A stretch of DNA of 27,622 nt from UBA5941 sp021824385. Its GTDB lineage: Bacteria; Patescibacteriota; Microgenomatia; UBA8517. Shown one piece after another: positions 1 through 8,012 of the stretch. The translations under genes were made by a program, and so were the position numbers. Where the stretch lies: positions 1-27,622 of the forward strand of contig DAIEQM010000060.1 in assembly GCA_027347685.1 (NCBI GenBank), given 5' to 3'. Below the pieces are notes generated by a model, which worked only from the letters and a program-made list of their open reading frames with translations, was not told where the DNA came from and ran no database searches. Position 1 is the first letter of the stretch, and each line of letters begins with the position of its first letter.

Positions 1-444
1 GAAAACCTTGAATACCTTGCGAAACTTTCAGGAATCCGTCATCCTAGAGAAAAAATAATAGAGACATTGGAGTTTCTCGAATTCACAGGTATTGAGAATA
101 AAAAATTAGGTGAGTTCTCAAAAGGTATGCGACAGCGTATCGGTATTGCTCAAGCTATTCTTCACGATCCGAAAGTATTATTTCTTGATGAACCAGCCAC
201 AGGTCTTGACCCGATGGGTATCAAAAAATTGCGGGAGACAATTATTAAGTTACATAAAGAAAAGGGTATGACAATCTTTATGAATACTCATTTGCTCTCA
301 GAAGTGGCAAAAACTTGTACCACAATTGGTGTACTCAATCACGGAAAACTCATATATAAAGATTCATTAGAAAACACCCTAAAGCGGTTCCATGACGAAG
401 CCTCACTTGAGGAGATCTATTTCTCAATGGAAGAAAAGAATTAA
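1..444 (+). CDS. ABC transporter ATP-binding protein (5' truncated by window edge)
   Basis: The frame is open from base 1, so the N-terminal part with the Walker A loop lies outside the window. What remains is the second half of an ABC ATPase: the signature loop FSKGMRQR, Walker B with catalytic Glu (VLFLDEPATGLDP), and the switch His in MNTHLLSEV. This matches the ATPase of ABC-2 type exporters (CcmA/NosF-like), which hydrolyse ATP at the cytoplasmic face to drive paired membrane subunits. Two such permease genes follow at once, the first 1 base after the stop, so the three form one operon and probably one complex. The substrate cannot be told. Confidence 0.93.
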   Translation, partial: ENLEYLAKLSGIRHPREKIIETLEFLEFTGIENKKLGEFSKGMRQRIGIAQAILHDPKVLFLDEPATGLDPMGIKKLRETIIKLHKEKGMTIFMNTHLLSEVAKTCTTIGVLNHGKLIYKDSLENTLKRFHDEASLEEIYFSMEEKN

Positions 445-445
445 T

Positions 446-1393
446 ATGAATCCTCTTTTTGTCATAGCAATCTCGGAAGTAAAAACACTTTTCAAAGAAC
501 GTATATTTTTTCTTCTTCTTGGTGTCTTTATTTTTATGACCCTTGCTTCATCATTTATTGGCTGGTCTACCTATACTACGACTAATGCAGTGTATCATTC
601 CTCAGTTATCTTTCTGCATCAGCACGGTGTCGCGCAAGTACCTGCAAATCCTGTTTTATCATTTCCTGCTTTAGCGAGCTTTCGAAACATTATCATCTAT
701 ATGTTTCTTATCGGAAGCCTAATGGCAATAGTAGTTGGTAACAGAAGTTTTATTCGAGAGAGAAAATCAGGTGTTTTGCAGCTTTTGTTTACCAGACCAA
801 TTTCATTATCAACGCTTCTTCTAGGAAAAGTTATTGGTATTTGTGTTGCGCTCTTTAGTATTATTAGCATAACCGCAATTGTCAGCATTGTTTCTTCATA
901 TTTTTTGCCACTACAACATCTTGGTACTTCCGATATTACTCGGCTACTAGTATTTTACGGTTATTCTTTTTTCTACATATTACTTTTTGCATTTCTGGGA
1001 TTATTATTTGCAATCGTTGCCCGGAGCGAATCACTTGCCTTATTTATTCCTGTGTGTATTTGGGTTGGTATCAGTTTTGTCATGCCGGAGCTGGTAACCG
1101 GGCAAACACCAACAGCTCTTCTTAATCCTGTAACCATCGATCAGATGATAAATCAAGGGAGTTTCTTTTCTCTGATGCAACAGTCTCTGACTCCTATATC
1201 TCTCGGCTGGCACTATACCTCACTGGGAAGTCAATTGTTGAATGCTACAGCGGATACCCGTTCTACACTCGAGATATTTCAGGGAAATATAAATAATGTC
1301 ATAGTCCTTATAGTTGCACTTGTTAGTAGTTATTTGCTTATGTTTTCAGCATTACAAAAGTATGATGTCCAAAGTGATGTCGTGAATGAATAA
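446..1393 (+). CDS. ABC-2 family transporter permease
   Basis: A 315-residue polytopic membrane protein. It has an N-terminal helix near residues 17-40, a large extracytoplasmic loop, then about five hydrophobic segments. The motif RERKSGVLQLLFTRPIS between the second and third helices is typical of ABC-2/NosY-type permeases, where it forms the coupling region to the ATPase. The start at 446 is chosen because it follows the ATPase stop by 1 base; an upstream in-frame ATG at 392 lies inside the ATPase gene. The gene overlaps the next permease by 8 bases, indicating translational coupling. Substrate unknown. Confidence 0.9.
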   Translation: MNPLFVIAISEVKTLFKERIFFLLLGVFIFMTLASSFIGWSTYTTTNAVYHSSVIFLHQHGVAQVPANPVLSFPALASFRNIIIYMFLIGSLMAIVVGNRSFIRERKSGVLQLLFTRPISLSTLLLGKVIGICVALFSIISITAIVSIVSSYFLPLQHLGTSDITRLLVFYGYSFFYILLFAFLGLLFAIVARSESLALFIPVCIWVGISFVMPELVTGQTPTALLNPVTIDQMINQGSFFSLMQQSLTPISLGWHYTSLGSQLLNATADTRSTLEIFQGNINNVIVLIVALVSSYLLMFSALQKYDVQSDVVNE

Positions 1394-2372
1394 TATGTTT
1401 CAAATATTGACCGTTGCTAAAAAAGAATATACTGATGCCTTGAAAAATAAGGTGTTTTTGACGTTTCTGTTATTTCTTGTCGGATTAACTGTCATTTCAA
1501 TTTATATCGGATCACTTGATTTCCAAAGTAAAGTATCTGTTTACCAAACTGCATATCGAGAGCTTGTTCAAAGCGGGCAATCTGTCAGTAACCTTACTAA
1601 GCCGGAGTTTTACCCACTACAGTTACTTCGGGGATCGATAGAATATTTGGAAATTATTGGAGCAGTGTTGGCAATCGCGCTTGGGTACTTAAGTATTGCC
1701 AAGGAGAAAGGAAATAATACATTACAACTCATCTTGACCCGTCCTGTAAGCAGAGCTTCTTTTTTCTTAGGAAAGTTGTTAGGAAATGCTCTGCTTCTTC
1801 TTTCAGTCTCTGCTGTTGTTTTTGTTTGTATCTATTTCATAGTTACATTTATCGGCGGAGTACAATTAAGCCCAACCGAAACGGCTAAAATACTTACCTC
1901 ATTTCTCTTTTCATTTGTATATTTAAGTATCTTTTTCGCACTTTCCGCAACCTTAGCGCTGTTGCTTCGATCACTTCCCAATGCGCTCATCTTGGCATTT
2001 GTAATTTGGATTTTATTTGTTCTCATTGTGCCTCAAATTGGAGATACGATGGATACTGACAATCAAGTACCCGGAGGGTTTTTCAACGCTATTCATGTTG
2101 ATAAACCACAATCAAAAATAATCTTGCTGCAATTTTCAGGCTATGAAACAGCCCGAAATGCGCTTGAGGAAGCATCCATTACCAAGCATTACGAGAGGCT
2201 TACTTTTGCACTCTTAGGGATCAAAGATATATATAATGGCAAATCAGTTAGTTTTATTTTCCAAGATAAATTGAATGAAACAATATGGTTGACGTCATAC
2301 TTTGTCCTATTCGGTGGTGCTTCACTTCTTGTCTTTACTAGAAAACAAACAATATGGAGAGAGGAGACATAG
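1386..2372 (+). CDS. ABC-2 family transporter permease, second subunit
   Basis: A 328-residue permease paralogous in layout to the preceding one: N-terminal helix, extracytoplasmic loop, then the coupling motif AKEKGNNTLQLILTRPVS followed by further hydrophobic segments and a final helix. Together with the ATPase it completes an ABC-2 exporter with two different membrane subunits. The start at 1386 overlaps the upstream gene; a second in-frame ATG at 1395 lies just after the upstream stop and is equally plausible, a difference of three residues. The role (lipid, peptide or drug export) cannot be inferred. Confidence 0.9.
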   Translation: MNNMFQILTVAKKEYTDALKNKVFLTFLLFLVGLTVISIYIGSLDFQSKVSVYQTAYRELVQSGQSVSNLTKPEFYPLQLLRGSIEYLEIIGAVLAIALGYLSIAKEKGNNTLQLILTRPVSRASFFLGKLLGNALLLLSVSAVVFVCIYFIVTFIGGVQLSPTETAKILTSFLFSFVYLSIFFALSATLALLLRSLPNALILAFVIWILFVLIVPQIGDTMDTDNQVPGGFFNAIHVDKPQSKIILLQFSGYETARNALEEASITKHYERLTFALLGIKDIYNGKSVSFIFQDKLNETIWLTSYFVLFGGASLLVFTRKQTIWREET

Positions 2373-2402
2373 ATTCTCATCATATTCCCATAATCAATAG
2401 CT

Positions 2403-2408
2403 TATACT
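2403..2408 (+). promoter_or_regulatory. -10 element TATACT, probable leaderless start
   Basis: TATACT ends 7 bases before the ATG at 2416, where transcription would begin almost at the start codon. No Shine-Dalgarno sequence is seen and the -35 region is weak. The same spacing recurs at other genes in this window. Confidence 0.45.
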
Positions 2409-2415
2409 TAGTTAT

Positions 2416-3024
2416 ATGAATAATAAATTACCATATATTATTGGGGGAGGAATACTACTACTTCTAGCTGGTTTCTTATTTAATAATAGTCAAAAAAATA
2501 ATCAGTCACAAAATACCACGAATGCGCTTTACGTGACTCCTTCTGCTAGTACTACAAACTCAGCAACTTCTCAAGAGCCTCAAGATGTCGTGCCGGGATT
2601 ATATAAAAACCAAATTCAAAATGCCTCGACTAAAGAAGGATTTACTGTTGTTAAGACTCTTGTAGAAAATAATGCTGATGCAGCTGGTAAAACAGTAGAT
2701 GATCATTTGGAATTAACGCTTAAAAATACTGCAGGGAAAGATTTGACAGATTTTGAAGTCTATTACACCATTACTGATCCGACAACCAATAAAAAGGAAG
2801 GGTACTATAAAAAACTAACAGGTTTTGTACTTAAAAAAGGAGAAACCCAAACAATCAATTTTGACAATAAGCAGGAAGTGGGACACTTTACCGCAAATAA
2901 AAACAGTATCTACTATACATCAAGCAATAAATTATTTTTTGATGTGATGGTAAGCGCTCCTGGCTATAAAGTCCAGACTGCTCAAGTTGCAAAATCCGCA
3001 GGTGGCGCAGAAACAAAAGATTAA
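2416..3024 (+). CDS. Membrane-anchored extracytoplasmic protein of unknown function
   Basis: A 202-residue protein with an N-terminal signal anchor (about residues 5-22, YIIGGGILLLLAGFLF), a Ser/Thr/Asn/Gln-rich linker to about residue 60, and a folded domain rich in predicted beta strands (LELTLKNTAGKDLTDFEVYYTI, then KKGETQTINF). The domain pattern resembles immunoglobulin-like or FxLYD-type extracellular modules, but I cannot assign a family. It lies between the ABC permeases and a PAP2 phosphatase on the same strand, but a TATACT box just upstream suggests its own promoter. It may be an accessory factor of the exporter; that is inference from position only. Confidence 0.75.
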   Translation: MNNKLPYIIGGGILLLLAGFLFNNSQKNNQSQNTTNALYVTPSASTTNSATSQEPQDVVPGLYKNQIQNASTKEGFTVVKTLVENNADAAGKTVDDHLELTLKNTAGKDLTDFEVYYTITDPTTNKKEGYYKKLTGFVLKKGETQTINFDNKQEVGHFTANKNSIYYTSSNKLFFDVMVSAPGYKVQTAQVAKSAGGAETKD

Positions 3025-3032
3025 CTCCTTCT

Positions 3033-3479
3033 ATGAATCTGCTAATTATTTTTGCCGCTAAATACCTCTTTGTTGTCAGTATATTGCTTACAGGTTTGTT
3101 CTTTTTAACTCTTCCAACTGCAATAAAAAAGAAATTTGCTTTGCTTACTCTTTCTTCATCTGTACTTGCTTTCGCTCTCGCAAAGCTTTTTGGAGCAATT
3201 TTCAACGACCCTAGACCGTTTGTTTCAAATCATATACGACCGCTTGTAGCACATGCTGCGGATAATGGCTTTCCTTCAGATCATACGCTGCTTACTATGA
3301 CGATTGCTTCAGTGGTGTTTTTCTATAATCGAAAATTGGGTATAGTTCTTGGTATTATCTCGTTAATTGTAGGGCTCTCTCGTGTTCTGGCTGGAGTACA
3401 TCACCCAATTGACATAATTGGGGCAATGGCCATCGCAACAACTTCTGTAACAGGAATACAGATAATAAAGAAAAAATAG
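3033..3479 (+). CDS. PAP2 superfamily membrane phosphatase
   Basis: A 148-residue polytopic membrane protein carrying the three phosphatase motifs of the PAP2 superfamily: K-x6-RP-like (KLFGAIFNDPRP), PSDH (the usual PSGH with Gly to Asp), and SRVLAGVHHPIDIIGA containing the catalytic His and partner Asp. Members dephosphorylate lipid phosphates such as undecaprenyl pyrophosphate at the outer face of the membrane. It starts 8 bases after the preceding gene, so the two are probably co-transcribed. The protein is short but all motifs are present. A bidirectional terminator follows. The specific lipid substrate is not known. Confidence 0.88.
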   Translation: MNLLIIFAAKYLFVVSILLTGLFFLTLPTAIKKKFALLTLSSSVLAFALAKLFGAIFNDPRPFVSNHIRPLVAHAADNGFPSDHTLLTMTIASVVFFYNRKLGIVLGIISLIVGLSRVLAGVHHPIDIIGAMAIATTSVTGIQIIKKK

Positions 3480-3501
3480 CATAGTTTTTGGTAAATACAC
3501 T

Positions 3502-3533
3502 ACAAAACAAGAGGTTTTATCCTCTTGTTTTGT
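3502..3533. terminator. Bidirectional intrinsic terminator
   Basis: Perfect 13-bp stem ACAAAACAAGAGG / CCTCTTGTTTTGT with a 6-base loop. The outer A/T pairs supply a T-run on either strand, so it can end both the PAP2 operon and the converging gene at 3558-3848. Confidence 0.8.
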
Positions 3534-3557
3534 AAGCATTGCAGCTAGAGCAGACTA

Positions 3558-3848
3558 TTACTCTACTCCTTCAAACTGGTGGTCTACAGTTTCACCTGTG
3601 TCCTGGTGACCACCTCCAGGAAGATTTTTTTCCTGAGCCGCTTCATTGGCCGGCTCTGCTGCCTCAGGTTTCTCCTGAACATCTGGCACTTCCTTATCAG
3701 CACTTTGTTGAGTTGCTGATTGCTGCACTTGTGCAGATGGCGATTGTGCATGTACAGCGGTTGGGCTAAGTTGACTTATGCCTAACGTTGCTCCGCCTAA
3801 TGCTATAAGTGTCAGTACTGCGAGTGGTACGATTTTTTGTTTATTCAT
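3558..3848 (-). CDS. Small secreted protein of unknown function
   Basis: A 96-residue protein with a clear signal peptide (KQKIVPLAVLTLIALGG, cleavage probably after AVHA), a Gln/Ser/Ala-rich then Glu/Pro-rich linker, and a short conserved-looking C-terminus GGGHQDTGETVDHQFEGVE. Similar short exported proteins ending in HQFEGVE are, to my recollection, common in Patescibacteria; this is not checked. It has the strongest Shine-Dalgarno in the window (AAGGAGGTG about 6 bases upstream of the ATG). It lies downstream of the sensor kinase on the same strand, about 90 bases away, and could be its target. Function unknown. Confidence 0.75.
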   Translation of the reverse strand: MNKQKIVPLAVLTLIALGGATLGISQLSPTAVHAQSPSAQVQQSATQQSADKEVPDVQEKPEAAEPANEAAQEKNLPGGGHQDTGETVDHQFEGVE

Positions 3849-3941
3849 TATTTTTCACCTCCTTCCTTTATCGAACTATCACCACTATACAGAAGTACCA
3901 ATGGGAAGAAGGTGAGAATAAAAAACAACAATGCTGAGAAG

Positions 3942-4958
3942 TTAACTTTTTAGGCTGTAAAGTGGTAGAAACACATTAAATGTTGACCCCTTGTGAAGCA
4001 GTGAAGTAAGAGTAATAATTCCATGATGCCGTTTTACAATTGCTTGACAGATGGCAAGGCCTAAACCATAGCCTTTTGTTTTTGAACGCGCGGTATCTGC
4101 TCTGTAGAACCTGTCAAAAAGTCGTGATTGATGTTCTTGGCTTATGCCAATCCCTGTATCTTTAATAACAACTTTTGCGTATTTATTTTGTTGACTAAGA
4201 TTTACTAAAATCTTTCCCTTGTTGGTATATTTGATTGCATTATCGAGAAGATTAAAAAATAATTGACGGAGCTGTGATGCATTACCTTTTATGACGACGC
4301 TTTCCTCTGAAGGTTGAAAATGTACCATCAGTTGTTTTTTTTCGTACAATGGTTTCATCTGCACAATTAGTGCTGACAATAGATCAGTCATATCAACAGT
4401 ATCTTTGAATGTGGAATTAGTATTTTGGTCTTCTCGTGCTAAAAACAATAAATTCTCAACAAGTGAAGTTAATCGTGTTAGCTCCTCCTTGTTGCTTTTA
4501 AGAATATGTTGATAATCTTTAACTGAACGGGCTTTTTTCAATGTGACGTCTATTTCCCCTATCATAATTGAGATTGGGGTTCGTAGCTCGTGAGATGCAT
4601 CAGAGACAAACTGTTTCTGCTTCTCATGAGCAATTTGTATAGATTTAAGGCTTTTTTTTGCAAGGGACCAAGAAATAGTTGGGATAAAAAATAGAAAAAT
4701 GCCGTTAATAACAATGAGAATAGTGCGCAGTTGATCAAGTGCAACATCTCCTGCAATGGTGACAACGGCAGTTTTACTATCGTCAAATTCACCTTCATGC
4801 TGTCCCTGCTGTACCTGTCGTTGCCTAACTTGACTAATATATCCTTCTCCAAAAGAACGCTCCATCCAAAAATACAAACCGAAACTAAATACCCACAACA
4901 GTGCGAGAAAAAGGAGAGAGTAAAGGAGAGTTAGTTTTAATCGTGTTTGCTTAAACAT
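3942..4958 (-). CDS. Sensor histidine kinase
   Basis: A 338-residue membrane histidine kinase. The first transmembrane helix is at about 9-32, a short extracytoplasmic loop of about 45 residues follows, and the second helix is at about 77-97. The dimerisation/phosphoacceptor box FVSDASHELRTP has His123. The catalytic domain shows the N box (NLLDNAIKYT), the G1 box (DTGIGI), an F box (LFDRFYRAD) and the G2 box (GYGLGLAICQ). No full HAMP domain is evident. The reaction is ATP-dependent autophosphorylation and transfer to the response regulator encoded 1 base upstream. The small loop suggests sensing a membrane cue or a small ligand. Confidence 0.95.
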   Translation of the reverse strand: MFKQTRLKLTLLYSLLFLALLWVFSFGLYFWMERSFGEGYISQVRQRQVQQGQHEGEFDDSKTAVVTIAGDVALDQLRTILIVINGIFLFFIPTISWSLAKKSLKSIQIAHEKQKQFVSDASHELRTPISIMIGEIDVTLKKARSVKDYQHILKSNKEELTRLTSLVENLLFLAREDQNTNSTFKDTVDMTDLLSALIVQMKPLYEKKQLMVHFQPSEESVVIKGNASQLRQLFFNLLDNAIKYTNKGKILVNLSQQNKYAKVVIKDTGIGISQEHQSRLFDRFYRADTARSKTKGYGLGLAICQAIVKRHHGIITLTSLLHKGSTFNVFLPLYSLKS

Positions 4959-4959
4959 A

Positions 4960-5637
4960 TTATTTAGGGAGCATAAACATATAGCCCGATCCTCTCCTGG
5001 TATAGATTAACTCTTTGTCGTGAGGCGTAGTTCGAAGTTTTTTGCGTAAATACCTGACGTAGGTCTCAACAATATTTGAAAGACCATCATAGTTATAATC
5101 CCACACGTGTTCCAACAACTGTGTTTTAGTCAAGAGAACATTGGGGTTACGCATAAAGTACTCAAGAAGTGCATATTCCCGGGCAGTTAAAAGAATCTGT
5201 TTTCCTCCACGGATGGCAGTTTTAGTAGCGGGATCTAATTTTAGATTGTCCATTGTCAGTATCACCGGATCTGCCTTTTTATTCCGACGGATAAGTGCTC
5301 TAACTCGTGCTGATAATTCGGCAAAAGAAAACGGTTTAGTTACATAATCATCTGCTGCTGCATCAAGACTATTCACTTTATCTTCTATAGCGTCTTTTGC
5401 AGTAAGCACAAGAATCGGCAGTGAGGTATTGATTTTTCGAATAGTCCGGCAAACTTCTTCTCCGCTAACTTTAGGAATCATCAAATCAAGGATGACAAGG
5501 TCGTACTCATTGATTTCAAATTTATAAAGTGCTTCCTCACCATCTCTTGCAATATCTACTGTATACCGCTCTTCGAGTAATCCTTTACGGAGTAGATTGG
5601 CAATTTTCTCTTCGTCTTCCACAATGAGTATTTGCAT
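4960..5637 (-). CDS. OmpR/PhoB-family response regulator
   Basis: A 225-residue two-domain regulator. The receiver domain (1-120) has the acidic pocket E7/D8, phosphoacceptor D51 (VILDLMIP), T79 and K101 (KPF). The C-terminal winged helix (about 128-222) carries LTAREYALLEYFMRNPNVLLTK and the recognition region VETYVRYLRKKL, ending RRGSGYMF. The usual Gly in LDAGADDY is Ala here. It is the first gene of an operon with the histidine kinase, the stop and next start being 1 base apart. A TATAAT box ends 6 bases before the ATG and no Shine-Dalgarno is seen, so the message may be leaderless. Targets are unknown. Confidence 0.96.
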   Translation of the reverse strand: MQILIVEDEEKIANLLRKGLLEERYTVDIARDGEEALYKFEINEYDLVILDLMIPKVSGEEVCRTIRKINTSLPILVLTAKDAIEDKVNSLDAAADDYVTKPFSFAELSARVRALIRRNKKADPVILTMDNLKLDPATKTAIRGGKQILLTAREYALLEYFMRNPNVLLTKTQLLEHVWDYNYDGLSNIVETYVRYLRKKLRTTPHDKELIYTRRGSGYMFMLPK

Positions 5638-5643
5638 AGTCTG

Positions 5644-5649
5644 ATTATA
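5644..5649 (-). promoter_or_regulatory. -10 element TATAAT of the two-component operon
   Basis: On the minus strand a consensus TATAAT sits 6 bases before the ATG at 5637, placing the transcript start at or next to the start codon. No good -35 is visible. Confidence 0.5.
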
Positions 5650-5745
5650 CTGAAAGGAAGATGGGAATAATATGAGAGGTTCTAACGGGGAGGAGCAAAA
5701 TTACCCGGAAAACTTCTTAATATAACCAGTGGTTTGACAGAGGTA

Positions 5746-6357
5746 TTACTGAACTTGATAGGAGATTTCTTTTTCAAAGATGCCGTTGGTGTAGACTTTT
5801 ACTTTGTAACTTCCGATAGGATGAGTGGCTCCGATTTTCTTCAATGCCCAGACAAAGCTTACATTGTTAGTAGTTAGTTTTGTTACCGGGAGACTTCCGT
5901 TGTCAAGAAATTTGCCATTAAGATATCTTGTAAAGGCATATCTGGATCCTACTTTAGGATTTTTAAGTGTCAGTACGAGATAGATTGATTTATCGATTGG
6001 TGCAAAAGTTGAGGTCGGATTGACGGCCTCTCCGGTTTTAGGGTCGATGGCTTTTGCGGTAAGAGCATTTGAGATAACCCCCGGAGCTTTGCTGCGTGGT
6101 AAGGTTGGCTGCGGCGTTGATGTAGTAGTTTTAGGTTGAGAAATAGTTGGAGGAGTAGTTGTATTTTTTGCAGATTTTTGCAGCATAAAGACGAGTCAAA
6201 GAACCAGAATCAATGCCACTACTATGACGCCGACGATGGCAAATCCTTTATATTTGTACTTCGTGTTCTGGAGGATTTGTGGCTCGACTGGAGGCTCTGC
6301 TTGAGGCTGTTGTTGAGATTCTGGAGTAGGTGGTGTGTTTTGGGCAGTGTCTTTCAT
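5746..6357 (-). pseudogene. Anchored Ig-like protein gene with an in-frame TGA in its membrane segment
   Basis: From ATG 6357 the frame encodes a cytoplasmic Pro/Gln-rich tail, then a transmembrane helix GFAIVGVIVVALILVL, where codon 54 (6198-6196) is TGA. The same frame continues LVFMLQKSAKN, completing the helix, followed by a Thr/Pro linker and a beta-rich extracytoplasmic domain ending EISYQVQ. The full reading would be about 203 codons. The start at 6357 is supported by AAGGAGAG about 12 bases upstream and by a 3-base gap from the preceding gene. The internal ATG at 6186 has no ribosome site and would lack most of the anchor. TGA is a normal stop elsewhere (8013, 8333, 17665), so this is a nonsense mutation, a read-through site or a sequence error; TGG (Trp) is one base away. 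Domain function unknown. Confidence 0.75.
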
Positions 6358-6360
6358 AAT

Positions 6361-6855
6361 TTATTCTTTCTCTCCTTGCGACTTATTATTATCTCCGGCA
6401 GATCCAGAGCCCTGAGTACCGGTTTGTTGTCCGTTTGATTTTTGACCCGAACCTTCAGAACTCGTATCGCCTCCGCTTTTATCTCCTTCACTTTCATTTT
6501 CTATTGCTTCCTGCGGTTCAACTGCCTCTTTCGGTTCTACTTTTTCGACTGGTTCAACTGTTTCTGTTTCCTCCATGCCTTCAACATTTTCGTTATCTTT
6601 AACATCCTTTTGATTATTTTGCGCATCTTTATCATTGGCAGTTTCCCTCTCTCCATCTTGGACATCTTTGGCATAGTCACTTATTACAGTTGTTGTGCTT
6701 GTTGAGTTGGGTGTGGGTGACCCGGTAGCTGGTGATGGCGCTGTAGTTCCTATAGGGATACTGGTTGGTGATTGAGCAGAAACTGCCGAAATCCTAACCA
6801 AACTTAAGAAGAGGGCAAGTAATGATACGGTGAAGCCAAAAAGTATCTTTTTCAT
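6361..6855 (-). CDS. Secreted low-complexity acidic protein
   Basis: A 164-residue protein with a signal peptide (ILFGFTVSLLALFLSLVRI, likely cleavage after AVSA), a Pro/Thr/Ser stretch, an Asp/Asn/Lys region, tandem Glu-Pro-Val units (VEPVEKVEPKEAVEPQEA) and a Gly/Ser/Gln tail. No folded domain is recognisable; it is probably disordered and may act as a wall or surface spacer. It is the first gene of a two-gene unit with the interrupted anchored protein, which begins 3 bases after its stop. A TTGACA-N17-CATACT promoter ends 8 bases before the ATG, so the message may be leaderless. Confidence 0.7.
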   Translation of the reverse strand: MKKILFGFTVSLLALFLSLVRISAVSAQSPTSIPIGTTAPSPATGSPTPNSTSTTTVISDYAKDVQDGERETANDKDAQNNQKDVKDNENVEGMEETETVEPVEKVEPKEAVEPQEAIENESEGDKSGGDTSSEGSGQKSNGQQTGTQGSGSAGDNNKSQGEKE

Positions 6856-6863
6856 CTAAAAAT

Positions 6864-6892
6864 AGTATGGCATTTAATTATCTTAATGTCAA
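6864..6892 (-). promoter_or_regulatory. Sigma70-type promoter of the secreted-protein unit
   Basis: Minus strand TTGACA (6892-6887), 17-base spacer, CATACT (6869-6864), then 8 bases to the ATG at 6855. TACTAT at 6867-6862, 6 bases before the ATG, is an alternative -10. Confidence 0.6.
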
Positions 6893-6955
6893 GTGATGTT
6901 TCCATTATTTAACGCGCATCACGGTCGATACTGTTACAGAGAAGAGAAAGATTAT

Positions 6956-7612
6956 TTAGGTAAGGTCTTTCTTCATCTGTTCAAGCTCTTTTTTGTCGAT
7001 CTCGCCTTTGGCATAGCGCTCTTTGACAATATCCAAAGGTGATCTTTCTTTATCACTGCTTCTTGTCGAACTGCCAAGATAACGAAAAAGAGCCACAACT
7101 CCAAGAATAAGGAGTACCCAGAACAGAAACATTGGAATCCAACCCATCACGCCTAACCCATTCCAGCCGCCCATCATAGGATTTCCACCTCCTCCCATCA
7201 TCCATATCATCGGCATAAAGCCAGTTCCTTGCGATGGAAGAGTGGCAGAAGTATCACAACTACTACCTCTTTTCCCCCAGGCGGTGTGCATTTGCTCCTC
7301 TCCTTTATCACCCATCATTCTTTTCATCATTTCATTCATAGCAATATGCCTCGAAGTATCTCCGATGAATTGACCCATAAAGTATTCACCAATTTTTTCA
7401 AAGTCTGCATCTTTGAGTTGCGAACAGATTGCTGTTTTATTATTCAGGTTGTCCAAAAACTTTTTGCCTTCCTGTTCTTCCTGCTGCTGACTTTGTATGG
7501 CCGCATTATCGGGAGTTGAACTTGAGAAACCCATCATTCCTTGAGCAAAAGCCATGGATGGTGTTACTGTCAAAGTGAACAAAAGAACCATTATGAGTAA
7601 TAGTTTTTTCAT
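6956..7612 (-). CDS. Met/His-rich exported membrane protein with C-terminal SHOCT domain
   Basis: A 218-residue protein. A signal peptide (LLLIMVLLFTLTVTPSMAFA) is followed by an extracytoplasmic region in which Cys, Met and His recur: ICSQLKDADFEKIGEYFMG, HIAMNEMMKRMMGDKGEEQMH and a second Cys at GSSC. Then come a Met/Gly/Trp stretch (MIWMMGGGGNPMMGGW), one transmembrane helix (about WIPMFLFWVLLILGVVALF) and a SHOCT-type tail SPLDIVKERYAKGEIDKKEL. SHOCT segments are short oligomerisation modules. The Met/His clusters suggest binding of copper or a similar soft metal, which is inference. It is last in an operon with DUF302, DsrE and PadR genes and starts 4 bases after the DUF302 stop. An upstream in-frame ATG at 7759 would overlap DUF302 and is rejected. 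Confidence 0.8.
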   Translation of the reverse strand: MKKLLLIMVLLFTLTVTPSMAFAQGMMGFSSSTPDNAAIQSQQQEEQEGKKFLDNLNNKTAICSQLKDADFEKIGEYFMGQFIGDTSRHIAMNEMMKRMMGDKGEEQMHTAWGKRGSSCDTSATLPSQGTGFMPMIWMMGGGGNPMMGGWNGLGVMGWIPMFLFWVLLILGVVALFRYLGSSTRSSDKERSPLDIVKERYAKGEIDKKELEQMKKDLT

Positions 7613-7616
7613 AGGA

Positions 7617-8000
7617 TTATTTACTTTTATCAATGACTCCTCTGATAATTTCATCAACTTCCGCCGGTAAGTTGCCAAGGTTTGCTTTGGGGAAAAACTG
7701 CGACAGAATAACTGGTCGCATACCTGAAATGTAAGTTTTGCCGTCTTTCTGGTAGACATTGATTTTACAAGGAAGGCATAAACCTATTTTTATATCGGCT
7801 TTAAGTACGGTATAGGCGCTTTTTGCATTACAAATCTCAATGATTTTGAACGGCTCAATAGTAAAACCTTTTTCTGCCAAAGTTGTAGTGACATCATGGA
7901 TGTAAAGGACTTTAAATCCCGCAGTTTTCGTTTCCTTTTCAACAGCCACTACCGCCTTGTCAAATGACTTTTCTGTTGTAACTGTGTAGTCAAAATCCAT
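7617..8000 (-). CDS. DUF302 domain protein
   Basis: A 127-residue single-domain protein matching DUF302 throughout: FKVLYIHDVTTTLAEKGF, then the characteristic PFKIIEICNAKSAYTVL, GLCLPCKINVYQKDGKTYI and GMRPVIL. There is no signal peptide from this start, so it is probably cytoplasmic. The conserved Cys residues (EICNAK, CLPC) could bind a metal or thiol ligand. DUF302 proteins have no settled biochemical role, but they often lie next to heavy-metal, sulfur or redox genes, as here between DsrE and the Met/His-rich SHOCT protein. It begins 12 bases after DsrE with GAAAGAG as ribosome site. Confidence 0.88.
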   Translation of the reverse strand: MDFDYTVTTEKSFDKAVVAVEKETKTAGFKVLYIHDVTTTLAEKGFTIEPFKIIEICNAKSAYTVLKADIKIGLCLPCKINVYQKDGKTYISGMRPVILSQFFPKANLGNLPAEVDEIIRGVIDKSK

Positions 8001-8012
8001 ATGGTTACTCTT

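Noticed and set aside
3539..3769. Plus-strand ORF opposite the small secreted protein
   Set aside because: It lies antisense to a gene with signal peptide and strong ribosome site, and its composition is that of a shadow frame.
6150..6198. Selenocysteine at the in-frame TGA
   Set aside because: The TGA is inside a plain hydrophobic helix with no redox context, and no convincing SECIS-like hairpin follows it.
5746..6357. TGA recoded as Gly or Trp genome-wide
   Set aside because: Several genes end at TGA at sensible places (8013, 8333, 17665) and no other gene in the window contains an internal TGA, so an alternative code is not supported.
7613..7759. N-terminal extension of the SHOCT protein from ATG 7759
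   Set aside because: It overlaps the DUF302 gene by more than 100 bases and would bury the signal peptide that starts at 7612.
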